DNA from: Cephalopachus bancanus
Lineage: Eukaryota > Chordata > Mammalia > Primates > Tarsiidae
Length of the DNA stretch: 64,000 nucleotides
NCBI GenBank assembly: GCA_027257055.1
Contig: JAPVLO010000153.1
Coordinates: 1,860,001-1,924,000 of the forward strand
Direction of reading: 5' to 3'
In this document: piece by piece, positions 10,376 through 23,230 of the stretch
Layout: each line of letters starts with the position of its first letter
How positions within the stretch are numbered: the first letter of the stretch is position 1
The notes under the pieces: model-generated
Database searches by the model: none
What the model saw: only the letters and a program-made list of their open reading frames with translations
What the model was told of the DNA's origin: nothing
Program-made: the position numbers and the translations under genes

Positions 10376-13079
10376 TCAACTTGAAATTACAAGTTTAAAT
10401 TTCAGATTAATAAAATTCATATTATTTCTATGTAATCTGAGATATACTGAAAAGTAAAATCTTTATAATATCTATAGAATCTATAGATAGTAGATTTCAA
10501 ATTTTGTTGAAAATTGACCCAAGACCTTGAAACTAACGGTTTCCCCATTCTCCTTGCTTCTTTGCCTTCAATTTTGTCAACGTTTTCTGAACATCAGATA
10601 AAATGCTGATGTCAGGGTTTTTCCTCTATTCTCTCCCCAAACCCAAGCCTGGGTATGGGGGCGAGATGTTGATAAAAGGTATGCACTGTGCCTACCTAAA
10701 TAAGGTCATATCAGAAAAATGAGAGAATATGAGCAAAATCTTAATGACTAAGGGTAATATAGACCAGAGCATTATATCCAGAACATTAAATTGAGATTTC
10801 GAACTAAAGTAAAACTATTTGAAGCTTGAAAGATGGTTTTTATGACAAATAACCAGAAAAGATTCCTTTGTTTAGTAGATGATGAACACATGAACAATTA
10901 CAAAAGAGCTGTGTTTAGGACAAAAATACTTACAAGTTTGAGAAGGCTTGAAATACACCCATAGGTCATCAATTTATAATAAATAATTTTAGAAAAGTTA
11001 GCAGTATAAGCACAGCTGACCTCCAGTTCATCAGCAGTTTATCCATAGCCATTGATTTTTTTAAAAATGAATTATTAAAATGTGTCTGTAATGGTTGGTA
11101 AGAAGCTGTTACCCTGAGCTCCCTGAGTAACCCCTGCCCTGCCTTCCAGAACCTGGATTTCCTACATCTTTTCACAATAGTCACTGATTGGTAAATCCTG
11201 GCACAGATGTGGTTGGCATCCATTCTTATTGGGTGATGCCATGGCCTTGTGGTTGTCAAATATTTCACCAAGGATGATATACTATTGTACTCTCCTAAAA
11301 ATATCTACAAATGCCACTCTCGATGGGAGAGACTGCATGCATGATCATTTATTTTACTCAAGATGATGTCTGGCCCTCGCTTAACAAAGATTTATCTGTC
11401 CTAAACAGATCTACCTTCTTCCCTTTCTTCTCTTTGACTGCTGTTCAGAGTCTTCAAAACATACCCAAGACTAAATAGATTATTTTAATGTATACATAAA
11501 TTTTGGGGAATTACCTGTGAGGCTAATTCTCATGCACTGTGCCAACTCCTCATTCATTAATTAATTTTAAGTATAGAGGACCAGAGAATTTACAGCTGGT
11601 TATACAAATAATACAACATTGCAGTGACACAAGTAGCTAGAAAAACATGTGCAATTTCTAAATAATTGCAGAACTCCAAGCATAATTGTATATATGTATA
11701 TACTGGCCAAAGCATGCTGACTCCTACAAACCCTGCTATATTCAAATTGCCCTTTATCTGTCCCAATTTTTCCTTGGTATAGAATGTATGTATGGCTTAT
11801 AATATCTCTCCCCTTGTGCTTCCTATTCCACTGATTTTTTTGCACCATTTCAGCCATGTCCCATCAGGCCTATATCACTCACTCCTGTCACCTATCCTAA
11901 GCATCACCCAAGAAGTATCCTCTTCCTTGCCCCCGCCTTGCTAATAGGCCCTCTCTGATATCCCTACAAGTACCAAGTGGATAGAATTTCTCATATTCTC
12001 ACATATCTGGTATCCTACTCACAAAGCTAGGCTAATGAGAACTGTACCTTACATGTGTATCTCTATCTCTGTCTAATAAAGTATGATTTTTTAGTGTAAT
12101 CATATAAAAAATGGACTTTTTGCTTAAATTTCTAAGTGCTAGGTTCAAAACTTTTTAAAATGTGGTAAATTCAGGTTCTTTTCCTATTTTAAAAGAAATC
12201 TTCTCTATTTCAAATGAAAACACCCTAGAACATTCTGTTCTGCCCTGAAAACAAAGAAACAAAAACTAGAGATGCACTGCTTAAAAATAGAGCATCTTTC
12301 TGGTTATATCTTTGGAGTAACAGAAATTCAATTCCATCTATATTTTTAGTACTCACAGCTACATGATTATAGTATTCACAGCTATAATTCTTTATAATAG
12401 TGATTCAGATACAAGTGCAAGATCATGAATAATCAAAAGAAGACAACTATTTTCATTACACTCTACTTTCTAAGTGAAAATTACTAACCCAAAGAGTTGA
12501 AACTATGTGCTTTCTGGGGAACCTTCAATTAATAAAAAAAAAACTTAATTCAACAAAATACCCAATTTCCCCCAAAATTTCAGTTAGTCAAAATAGTCAT
12601 GCCTAGTTGTAGTGAGATGATGATCACAACTTAAGTTCACCAGATAATTCTGAGTAAAACATTTCATCATTGTCAGTTAAACCTGTACATAATGGTACAG
12701 ATGCCAGCATCACGGAAAACAAGCAAGAAAATAAGGGACAAGAAAGAAGATATCTGTTATTTCACAAAAGGTATTTCAGTTTCCAAAATATATAGTTACA
12801 CACTGACTCCAAGGATCTTTATGAAATTCAGTAACTCAAAAGGGGAAGAGAATTGTTTCAGTGTGTGAAGCGTATACCATTTTCTAAATTCACTCACTTA
12901 ATTTGCTACCTATTACTGTAATACCTAGGCACTTTACTTTTCCAAAAAATAATTAGACACTAAATTATATGTAGTAAAACAATTATATACAGTAATTATA
13001 GTTGTAAAATATATAGTGAATATATTTAATAAAATATATGATCATGTGTAGTAAAATAATTATATATAGTAAAATACAC

Positions 13080-13330
13080 AGATCCTAAGTGTGAACTTCG
13101 ATTTCCACAATTATACAACCATGCAAACAACCTCCAATCAAGATATAGAAAATTCCCATAAAACCAAAACTCTCTCTCTTTCTTTCTTCTAGTTAATTCT
13201 ACTTTCTTGTTCTTGAACATTATATAAAAGAATCATGTGGTATGACTTTTATGTGTCTCACTTTTTTTACTTGACATAAAATTTTAAGATTCAGTCATGT
13301 TATTGTATCTGTAGGGGTGTGTGTGTTTAA
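13080..13330 (-). repeat. Old L1 (L1M-type) 3' end, antisense
   Basis: The order of 'cacaattatacaaccatgca', 'gttcttgaacattatataaa' and 'aagattcagtcatgttattg' follows the reversed 3' region of old mammalian L1s. Diverged. Confidence 0.6.
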
Positions 13331-13713
13331 AATTATAGTTTTTAAAATAAAGGCAATGACCTTGAGTCTTCTATCCTGGATGAAAACAAAATTCTAAACC
13401 TACTGTTAATTTTCTTCTACTGAACATGATCACTAGAGCAAGATCACTACAATGGAAATAGGATTCTAGAATCACTTCTCTTTTTAAAAACAATCAGCTC
13501 AATGGCAACAAAATAATTATATGATTCTTCTTGTAATCTGAAAAGACGAAGATATCAATTTATTACTCCATTTTCACATGTTTTAAGCTTTTATCAAAAA
13601 TAATAAAAATCTGTCCTCAAATATTCCTTGAAATTTTAATCAGTTGTGTTTCAAATGAATAAGTACTTTTTAAAATAATTTGCTGCAATATTGCGTTTGC
13701 TTTTTTTGACTAG

Positions 13714-13855
13714 GCCGCTGCATGGCCAGCAAGTTAGAATGCAATGGAGAAAATGACTGTGGAGACAATTCAGATGAAAGAGATTGTGGGAGGACAAAGG
13801 CCGTATGTCCACGGAAGTACAATCCCATTCCTAGCGTACAGTTGATGGGCACTGG
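13714..13855 (+). CDS. C6: C6 exon 5: LDLRA calcium cage, MACPF start
   Basis: Acceptor ttttgactag at 13713; donor gtatgt after 13855, phase 2. Encodes Gly149-Thr195 plus two bases of Gly196. It contains the LDLRA calcium-binding region: Leu156, Asn159, Glu161, Asp163, Asp169 and Glu170 are all present, with cysteines 151, 158, 164 and 173. The MACPF domain begins around residue 176. Confidence 0.97.
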
Positions 13856-14534
13856 GTATGTAGCATCTTTTTGTCATTTTGGGGAGAAAGTGTATCTCTG
13901 AACTAATGAGTGAAATGCAGCAACAAAGCAAGAAGCATTATTATCCATCTTTCTCATTAACTTATTACTCCTACCAGCCCTGTCTCTGATACTTTACTAC
14001 CATGTTCAGGAAGTTTGTGGCTGTGTCTTTCACTCCTGAGGAGTAAAGGTTAGTATTTTCACATTTAGGTTGTGCCAGGCAATGCTATGGGCTCTTCATA
14101 AACATTGTTTGTTTTATTTCTTACACATCCCTCAGAAAGCTCAGGAATTAATCAAGACAGGATGACGAAAAACCCACCAAGCCAGGAGGTGACAGGGCAA
14201 ATTCCTGGAGCTAGGTCTTGAAGAGGACACTCAGAAATAAAAGGAGCAATATGAGAAAACAGGTGTCAGAAAGATATGCCTATGGGCGTCTTGAAAGTTA
14301 AAAAAATAGAGAAACAAAACCAGTATAAGAAGCAAGTCCAGAGTCAATAATGAAAGACAAAGCCAGCAGAAAAGGAGTTAGCCAAATATGGAAAAGGAGA
14401 GAACCAAAAAAAGAGTGTGAAAAAATAAGAGAGTAAGTGGTGAAGTGAATATGGCTAGGGCATCCTCTCCCACAGACCATGTGATATATGGATAGGTCAC
14501 TATAGTTTAAAGGCAGAAGGTCAGACCTACATTA

Positions 14535-14685
14535 TCATTTGATCTCAACTTACAAACAACTGTGAAACTGAGCCCCAGAAAGTTCAAATAACTTACCCAA
14601 GTCTACTAATTGGTAAATTCTGGAACCAGGATTCAAATTCAGACTTCAAAACCCAGGTTTCTTCTATTATTTCATGCTGATTCAG
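14535..14685 (+). repeat. MIR SINE relic
   Basis: The sequence 'gaaactgagccccagaaag' followed by 'aacttacccaagtct' and 'ggaaccaggattcaaattc' is in MIR order. Confidence 0.7.
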
Positions 14686-16029
14686 GATTGCATTTATTTT
14701 AGAGGTGGGGACATCCCGGAAGAACCTCAGGAAACAAGGCATCATATCTTTGAATAGCGGTCAGAAATTCTAATGTTTCTCCTTCAGGAATATCTGATCA
14801 TGAGGACATTGGGAGTTTAGCAAAGGGTTCTAAATTCATCAGACTGAGCTAATTTCTCAAAATACTTTAGGAAATATAAGAGAAAGCAATGAAGATAGAA
14901 GAATCAAACCTTAATTTGAAGCATTAAAAAAATCAGTTAGGATAATTTCCTGTGCCCTTCCATTCCTGTAACAAAGAATCCCCTCTTCAATTTTTGGCCA
15001 AAGGGCAGATAGTTTGCTGTCAGTTTCTATTCCTTCACATTTTTCTTTTTAAAATTTAAGTTTTCACTTATGTGGCCAGGGTTGCATAATATGAAACCCT
15101 CAGGCACCAAAGACAAACACCCACAACTGTAAATATAACCTCGTTTGATTTAGAATAAAACCAAGAAAACATTGAACCAAACTTAATGACACCAGTAAAA
15201 TGGAAGAGCTATTCATCTGGAAGTAAGAGAAGTTGTGTTCTAAACCTAGTTCTGTGTTAACTCACTACATCACAACCAAGGAATATAACACTGCTGAGCC
15301 TCTGTTTCCTCATCTGTATGTTGTAGAACCACAAACTGATTTTAGGTGCTGTCTTAAGAGTTCCTAATTACAGTGAGAGTGCTTCAACATCATGTTCTCA
15401 TCAGTGTGCAGAAATGGTTTCCTTGTCTTCCTTCCCCTGGAAGAAAACATCAGCCAAAACTCCTACTGATAATCACACTTTCTAATGTTCTGATTGATGA
15501 AGGATGACATTACAAAATTACCTCTTGTTCAGTTGGTCTAGACTCGAGCTACAGATGGGGAGGACCACATGCTATGTGTACTTTGGCAGAAGAATCATGT
15601 GGCCTTCTGCCAACCAGAGCTATTGTCCCAAGGATTCTCAGAAATGAGCAAAGCCTGCTGGCTTGAGACAACCAGTCCTCTCTTTGCCTCCCCAGGGACT
15701 GAGAATTTTGAGAGTTGCTTACCGTAATCTCTTTCTAATCTGCTGTTGGAATGTCTGCCTCTCTTCTATACCTTGCTCCCCAACACATTTCTACCATTAA
15801 AAAATAGTTTCCTGGGCAGATATGCCTCTTTTTAATTGATAGCTCTGAAAAAAAAATTTAATAGGACATACCAAAATTCCTACATTGCCAACATCAGTCA
15901 CTAACTCCTAAATCTGAAGCAAAAATCAGGCAATAATAGTATGCAGTTTGTTTATTCTCAGGTTTAGCCAAAGGGTATGTATATATGGGAAAGATGCAAA
16001 AAAACTGAATTTATTTATAAAAAATTGTG

Positions 16030-17160
16030 CATTTAGTCCTACATGTTTAAACTTCAGTCACCTTCAAAGTACTCTCTGATGCAATACACTTGATGTTGGG
16101 TGGAGTACATTACAAAACTTGTAGATTCTTTGAGTCAACCCTAAAATGCATTTTAGAGTGGCCAGCAAAGTTTTAAAACACAGTTTGTTAGAGAAAGAAG
16201 AAAAGAAAAAAGAAAGATTCATGACAGAAAAGACTGCCAAGGGTGAATTTCTTGAAAAAGATAAAGAACCACCTTTCACTTTTTATGAAAGGCCTAGTGA
16301 CTAGTATGCTAATTAGTGGAGTGGAGGGGATATTTGCTCCCATCTCTCCACCTCTGATGGGTGGAAGGGGTGATGTTTTCTGGGGAGATTTGCCAGATTC
16401 TCAATATACAAGTTTATGAGCTAAAAGGTGGTTTAACTATCATTTCTATGACTTTTTGTTGCCTGATTAGAAAACTTGACAGAGTTTTCCTTTGGCGAGC
16501 TGAGGGGTTGGGGTGGACTAGATAGAAGTCCACATTGAATTCACATTCCAGTCCACAGGGCTGGTCAGTCTGCTGACAGAATGTCTGGGTGCTTTCTAAA
16601 ACCTGCCTGTAAGAAATGTGCTAGCTGTGCAAGCTACCTTGCCTCACACCTATTGATTTGCTTTTTTCACTGCTCAGAACAGTTTTTAAACTCATCAATT
16701 TTGATGTCTTTTAGGGTTTTTGCCTTTTTTTGTTTGTTTGTTTCACTTCTTCCACACTGGCAAAAACTTTCCCTGTAAGGATTACCTCCAGGGGAAGAAC
16801 AACAAGCTGGGGTGAGATCCAGTGAATAGGGAGGGTGGAGCATGGAGGTCATGACATTTTTTTGGCCCCAAACTGCAGAATACTGAACACATTTTGGGCA
16901 GGTTGTTGTCATGGTGGGAGAACGTCATCTGTTTGCCACAACTTGGAACGTTTCTTCCACAAATCATGAAGCAACCTTCTCAAAACTTCCAGATAAAAAT
17001 TTTGGTTGACCATTTGATCCAGAAGAATAAATTGTGAGTACACTACAAGAAACCCTCCAAAAGATAATTCTGGGCTTTTTAGAGGTTCTCTTTCATACTG
17101 TACACATAAGTAATATTTTTTTATTTTATATATTTTAGTTGAATTCAAAAAGTTGAAAAG
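16030..17160 (-). pseudogene. Mariner transposase remnant, interrupted
   Basis: Minus-strand frames encode recognisable mariner fragments: 'VNQNFYLEVLRRL...LW' (about 17085-16930), then 'HHDN' in a shifted frame, then 'PPYSLDL' (about 16830) corresponding to the PPYSPDL motif, then 'IDEFKNCSEQ' (about 16700-16670). The terminal motif 'REYFEGD' appears only at about 16060-16080. Roughly 550 bases separate the last two, where about 20 codons are expected, so something has been inserted. The second catalytic Asp (HHDN) is recognisable, but frameshifts and stops make the gene dead. Confidence 0.75.
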
Positions 17161-17714
17161 TATGACTTATAAACCAGATTAGATAAAAGCACTTTAGAAA
17201 CCCAAAGTATTAAAGGTAACATTGTATTTGAAACGCCAAAATATTCAATGTAAACATCTCAGAGGGGAAGGGAAAGAATAGAGCTGAAATAGTTGGCTTA
17301 GTCCCTAAAAGATTCCTCAGGCATGCCCTGATAAAAGCACTTCTATAAAAGCCTATCTTTAGATTCTTCACAAATAGCTGTCATCTTCCTACATTCCTCA
17401 TGACATGAAAGCCATTTTTCTCAAGTCGTTCTTTTTTGTGACAGAGAAGTACATTGATAAGGCAATATAAAGTCAAGAGTTCCTTTTTCTTCATCGATTC
17501 CTCTTAACATAGAAAATGCAAACAAGTGAGCCTTAAATGCCTGCGTTTACCCTGTTAACTTAAGTAGTTTGAAAACTTCTTTCCAGACCAACTCCTCATA
17601 TTTCCCTCCTCAAATATTCATTGACACAAATTCAAATAAGAATAAGAACAACTTCAAGTTATAAAGGAATATAATCTGCATTTTAGAGAACCCACAGGAA
17701 TCACTTCTTTTAAA

Positions 17715-18060
17715 AAAAAAATCTCTATTGAGCTATAATTTGCATGCCAGACAATTCACTCACTGAAAGTGTCTAATTTAATTATTTTCAATATGTTTAT
17801 AGACTTGTATAGCTATCACCACAATATAATGTTATAAAATTTTTAACATTCCCAAAATATAACCTTTGCACATGTCAGATGTCAAACTCCATTCTTTTCC
17901 CACTATACCCCACTCCTACCCCTACCCACCAAATTCATTTTCTGTCCATATAAATTATTTTGCTGTAGACATTTCATATAAATGGAATCATACAATATAT
18001 AGACGTTTGTGCTTGCCTTCTTGCATTTAGCATAATATTTTTAAGAGTCAACTATATATT
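17715..18060 (-). repeat. Old L1 (L1M-type), antisense, part 1
   Basis: The sequence 'attgagctataatttgcatg', then 'tatagctatcaccacaat' and 'catataaatggaatcataca', follows the reversed 3' UTR of an old L1. It breaks at about 18060 and resumes at about 21512. Confidence 0.8.
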
Positions 18061-21000
18061 TACATCTGCTATCACAGAAATACAAAGAATCATTAGGGAC
18101 TATTATGAGTAAAAATATGTCAACAAATTGAAAAACCTGGAAGAAATGGATAAATTCCTGGATGTCTACAACCTACCAAGATTGAACCAAGAAATAGAAA
18201 GCCTGAGCAGATCAATTAAGAGTAAAGAGATTGAATCAGTAGTCAAAACAACAACAACAACAACTTTCAACAAAGAAAAGCTCAGGATTGGATGACTTCA
18301 TTGCTTAATTCTACCAAACTTTTTAAAAACGAATACCCCAATTATTCTCAAGCTATTCTGAAAACTTGAAAGGAAAATAATTTTTCCAAACTCACTCTAC
18401 AAGACCATCATAAATGAAATCAGATAAGAATGCAACAATAATAAAAACTACAGGCCAATATTTCCAATGAACATAGAGCAAAAATCCTCAACAAAATACT
18501 AGCAAACCAAATTCAACAGCAAATCACAAATATCATACACCAAGATGAAGTAGGATTTATCCCAGGGATGCAAGAATATTTCAACATACGCAAATCAGTA
18601 AGTGTTATACATTGCATCAGCAGTCTAAAGGACAAAAAAAAAAATTCATCTCAATAGAAGCCCAAAAAGCATTTGATAAAATTTAACATCGCTTCATGAC
18701 AAAAATTCTCAACATAGGCATGGAAGGAACATATTTTAAAGCAAGAAAAGCCATATTGACAAACCCTCAACTAACATCATACTGGGTGGGGAAAAACTTA
18801 AAACTGCTTTTCTCTAAGAACTGGAGCAAGACAAAGATGCCCACTCTTACTCAACATAGTACTAAAAGTCCTAGACAGAGAATTAGGCAACAGAAATAAA
18901 TAAAGGTCATACAGATTGGAAAGGAGCAAGCCAAATTGTCTGTTTGTAGATGACATGATCTGATATTTAGAAACATCTATAGATGCCCTTAAAAATCTCT
19001 AAGAACTGATAAAAAAAAACTCAGTAAAGTTTCAAGATACAAAATAAACATACAAAAGTCAGTAGCATTTCTATATACCAGCAATGAACTTTAGAAAAAA
19101 GAAATCAATCCAATTTACAATAGCAACAAAAAATAAAATAAAATATCTAGAAATAAATCAAACTAAAAAGTTGAAAAATCCATAAGAAAAACTATAAAGC
19201 ACTAATGAAAGAATTTGAAGAGGACACAAAAAAGGAAAAACATTCCATGTTTGTGGACTGGAAAAATTACTATTGTTAAAATGACACCACTTCCCAAAAC
19301 AATTTACAAACGCAATGCACTCCCTATCAAAACATCAGTGAAATTCTTCACAGAAATGAATTTGTTAAAAAAAATCTTAAAGCTCATATGGAAGAACAAA
19401 AGACCCTGAATAGTGAAAAGAATCCTGAGCCAAAAGAACAAATCTGGAGGTATCACACTATTTGATTTCAAAATACACTACAAAGTTATAGTAACCCAGA
19501 CAACATAGTACTGGCATAAAAACAGACACACAGACCAATGGAATAAACTAACAAATCCAGAAATATTACAGCCAACTGATTTTTGACAAAAGTGCCAAGA
19601 ACGTTCACTGGGAAAAAGACAGTCTCTTCAATAAATGGAGCTAGGAGCACTTCATATGCCTATGCAGAAGAATGAAACTAGACTCTTCTTGTCTCACACT
19701 TGATGCAAAACTCAATTCAAATGGATTAAATATTTAATATAAGATTCAAAATTATAAAACTATTAGAAAAAAACATAGGAGAAATGCTTTAGGACATTGG
19801 TCTGGAAAAGATTTTATAAATAAGACCTCAAAAGCAGAGACAACAAAACAAAAATAGAAAAATGTGATTATATCAAGCTAAAAAGCTTCTGTACAGCAAG
19901 GGAAACAACAGAGTAAATTGACAACTTATGTAATGGGAGAAAATATTTGCAAACTATTTATCCATAAGGGATGACTATCCTGATACATAAAAAACTCAAA
20001 TAACAAAAAATCCTATCATAAGTGGGTAATTAAACTAAATAGACATTACTCAAAAGAAGCTATACAAATGACCAACTAATACACAAAAAAAGTTGCTCAC
20101 CATCACCAATCATTGGGGAAATGCAAATCAAAATCAAAATGAGATATCATCTCACCCCAATTAGAATAACTATTGTCAAAAAGACAAAAGAAAACAAATT
20201 CAGACAAGAATGTGAAAAAAAGGGAACGCATACACTGTTGGTGGGAATGTAAAATGCAAACTAGTACAACATTGTGGAAAACATTATGGAGATTCCTCAA
20301 AAAACTGCAAGTAGAACTACCACATGATCCAGCATCTCACTACTGGGCATTTATTTAACCAAAAGGAAATCAGTATACCAAAAAGACATCTGCACCCCAA
20401 TATTTATTGTAGCACTATTCATGATAACCAACATTCAGAGTTAACCTAGGTGTCCATCAATTCATGAATGGATAAAGAACATGTGGTATATAAACACAAT
20501 GGGATACTATTTAACTATAAAAAAGAATAAAATTCTGTCATTTGCAGCAATGCAGATAGACTGAGGGACGTGATGTTAAGTGAAATAAACCAGGAACAGA
20601 AAGATAAATATCACATATTCTCACTCATATGTGGAAAGCTAGAAAAGTTGATGTCATAGAAGTAATGATAGGATAGTGGCTACTAAAGGGGAGGGGACAG
20701 GGCGTAGGGAAAGATTTGTTAAAAAGATACACAATTACAGCTAGATAAGAGGAATAAGTTCTAGTGGTCCACAGCAGTGGTCTCCAACTTTTTTGGCATC
20801 AGGAACCAGTTTCATGGAAAACAACTTTTCCACAGACTGAACAGGATGAGGGGATGGTTTGGGGGATGATTCAAGCACATTACATTATTGTGCACTTTAT
20901 TTCTATTATTATATTGTAATGTATAGTGAAATATACATTATTATAAAATCATTATTTTGATGTGAGTCTGTGAGTAATTAATTTATTTTGATCTCTGTAC

Positions 21001-21511
21001 AGTTAAACCTCATTGCTAATGTTAATCTATATTTGCAGTCACTCCCCAGCACTAGCCTCACCATCTCAGCTCCACCTGAGATCACCAGGCATTAGATTCT
21101 CATAAGGAACACACAACCTAGATCCCTCACATGCACAGTTCACAATAGAGTTTGCGGTCCTGTGAGAATCTAATGCCGCTGCTTATCTGACAGGAGGACT
21201 TTACTCAGTTACCCGCTGCTTATCTCCAGTTATATGGTCCAGTTTCTAACAGGCCACGGACTGGTACTAGTACATGGCCCAGGGGTCAGGGACTCCTGCT
21301 CTATAGCATTGCAGGGCACCTATAGTTAACAATGATTTATTACATATTTTAAATAGCTAAAAAGAGAGTTTTGAATGTTCCAAACACAAACAAATAATAA
21401 ATGTTTGAAGTGATTGATATGCTAATTACCCAGATTTGATCACTATGTATGCATCAAGACATTACTATATACCCTATATGTATAATTATGTGTCAATAAA
21501 ACTTTTTAAAC
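18061..21511 (+). repeat. 5'-truncated L1, sense, inserted in older L1
   Basis: Sense L1 from mid ORF2 to the 3' UTR. Landmarks are 'ccagggatgcaagaatattt' (reverse transcriptase region, near 18563), 'tgtctgtttgtagatgacat' (the catalytic Asp-Asp region, near 18940), the C-terminal part through 20600, and an A-rich end near 21505. Frequent stops make it inactive. It is interrupted by a hAT-like element at 20775-21298. Similar AT-rich sequence (ttcaactatata-like / ttcaaaagattta) at both edges hints at a decayed duplication. Confidence 0.85.
20775..21298 (+). mobile_element. hAT-like nonautonomous DNA transposon inside L1
   Basis: A 524-base element with inverted ends cagtggtctccaac and gtcagggactcctg. 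Flanking 8-base copies (gtccacag / ctctatag) are decayed but match the uninterrupted L1 consensus 'ttctatagca'. Internal inverted tracts ('ggcattagattctcataagg' and 'gtgagaatctaatgccgc') mirror each other. The exact family name is uncertain. Confidence 0.75.
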
Positions 21512-23230
21512 AATATATTCAAAAGATTTATCTATATAAAACATGTGTCAGTATCTCATTCCATTTCATGATTTTAAAAAATGATCCATCATAAAGTTAT
21601 TCTACATTGTGTTTATCCATTGATGGACATCTGGTTTGTTTCTACTTTGGCTACTCTGAATAATGCTGCTATAAGCATTCATGTATAAGTTTTTGCACTT
21701 ATATATAATTTCAGTTCTCTTGTGCATATACCTAGGAAAAGGATTGCAGGGCCATATGGTAATTTTGTTTAATTGTTGCACACCACCTAACTATTTTTCA
21801 AAGTAATTGCTCCATTTTACATTCACACGCTATGCATAATTGAAAATAAATTTCCCCACATCTTTGCCAGCACTGTTTTTGGCCATCTTTTGGATTAAGG
21901 CTATCATAGTGGGTATGAAGTATCTCATTGTGGTTTTGATTTGTATTTATTTAATAACTAATAATGCTGAGCATCTTTTTATGTGTGTTTTAGTCATTTT
22001 CACATCTTTTTCAAAGAAATGTCTATTCAAGCCCAGGAGGCTGAGGCTGTGGTGAGCCAGGATTGTACCACTGCACTCCAGCCTAGGCAACAGAGTGAGA
22101 CCCTATCTCAAAAATGAATGAATGAACAAAATTTCAAGATTGAGAAACTTAAGAAAAATTAATAAAATTTCTATTCATATATTCAGATTCTTTGCTCTTT
22201 TTTCAGTTGAATAATTTTTTATTATCTAGTTCTGAGTTCTTGATAGATTCTGGATGTAAGTTTTCTTTAGATATATGATTTGCAAATATTTTCTCCCATT
22301 ATGTGAGTTGCCTTTTCATTTTTTTGATGGTGTCCTTTGAAGCACAAAGTTTTTAATTCTGATAAGTTCAATACATTTATTTCTTATTTTGTTGCATGTA
22401 CTTTTGATATAATATCTAAGAAGATTTTGCCTAATCTGTGATCACAAAGGTTTAGTTGGTTTTTTCTTTCTAAGAGTTACATAGTTTTAATTCTTATATT
22501 TAGGTCCATTATCTATGTCAATTAATTTTTCATATCATATGGGAAAGGGGTCCATTTGTATTAACTTGCAATATATGTACTTCCCCCAGTGAGTTGTCTT
22601 GATAGCCCTGTTGAAAAAACGTTTGACCATAGATGTATGGAATTATTTTTGTACTCTTAATTCCATACCATTGATCTATATGTCTTTACCCATGCCACAT
22701 TGTCTTGATTACTCTAGCTCTGAAGTAAGCTTTGTAACAGGAAGTGTGACTCCTTCAAATTTGTCTTTCTCAATACTGTTTTGGCTATTCTAAGTCTCTT
22801 GAATCTTAGAATCAGCTTGCCAAGTTTTACAAAAAAAGTAGTCGAGATTTTGATAGTGATTGTTTGAATCTATTCAAATTTGGGAAGTACTACCATCTTA
22901 ATAATATAAACTCTTCCAATATGTTAGTATGGAATATCTACTGAGATCTAATTTAGTATCTCTCAATAGTTGTTTATATTTTTCAGTATACAAGTCTTAG
23001 ATTTATTTTGTTAAATAAATTCCTTTGGATTTTCTTCATTTAGGCACTATTATAAGTGAAATAGTTTTCTTAATTTTATTTTTGGATTGTTTGTTGTTAT
23101 TGTATAGAAATACATTTGATTTTTGTCTGTTGACCTTGGACCCTGCAAGCAATCATTCTCGGACTTAGTATGCAACTCTTTTAATGAAATTAAGATACAC
23201 TTTCTATATTGGCAAATTGGGAAGATTAAT
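21512..23230 (-). repeat. Old L1 (L1M-type), antisense, part 2
   Basis: Continues part 1: 'catccattgatggacatctgg', 'gctactctgaataatgctgc', then ORF2 backwards through 'gttcttgatagattctggat'. It is interrupted at 22028-22117 by an Alu fragment. The downstream limit is approximate. Confidence 0.75.
22028..22120 (+). repeat. Alu right-arm fragment
   Basis: From 'aagcccaggaggctgaggctg' to 'gagaccctatctc', followed by an (aatg)n-type tail. Only the right arm remains. It is inserted in the antisense L1. Confidence 0.85.

Larger units (their letters stand above)
9047..13713 (+). other. C6: C6 intron 4
   Basis: A phase 1 intron of 4667 bases. It holds an antisense Alu left monomer, a sense AluJ-type element, an antisense hAT MITE (10175-10375) and an old antisense L1 3' end (13080-13330). 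From 10400 to 13060 I see only AT-rich sequence, with no convincing feature. Confidence 0.9.

Noticed and set aside
18696..20358. Several short plus-strand frames
   Set aside because: Fragments of L1 ORF2 broken by stops and frameshifts; not an active reverse transcriptase.
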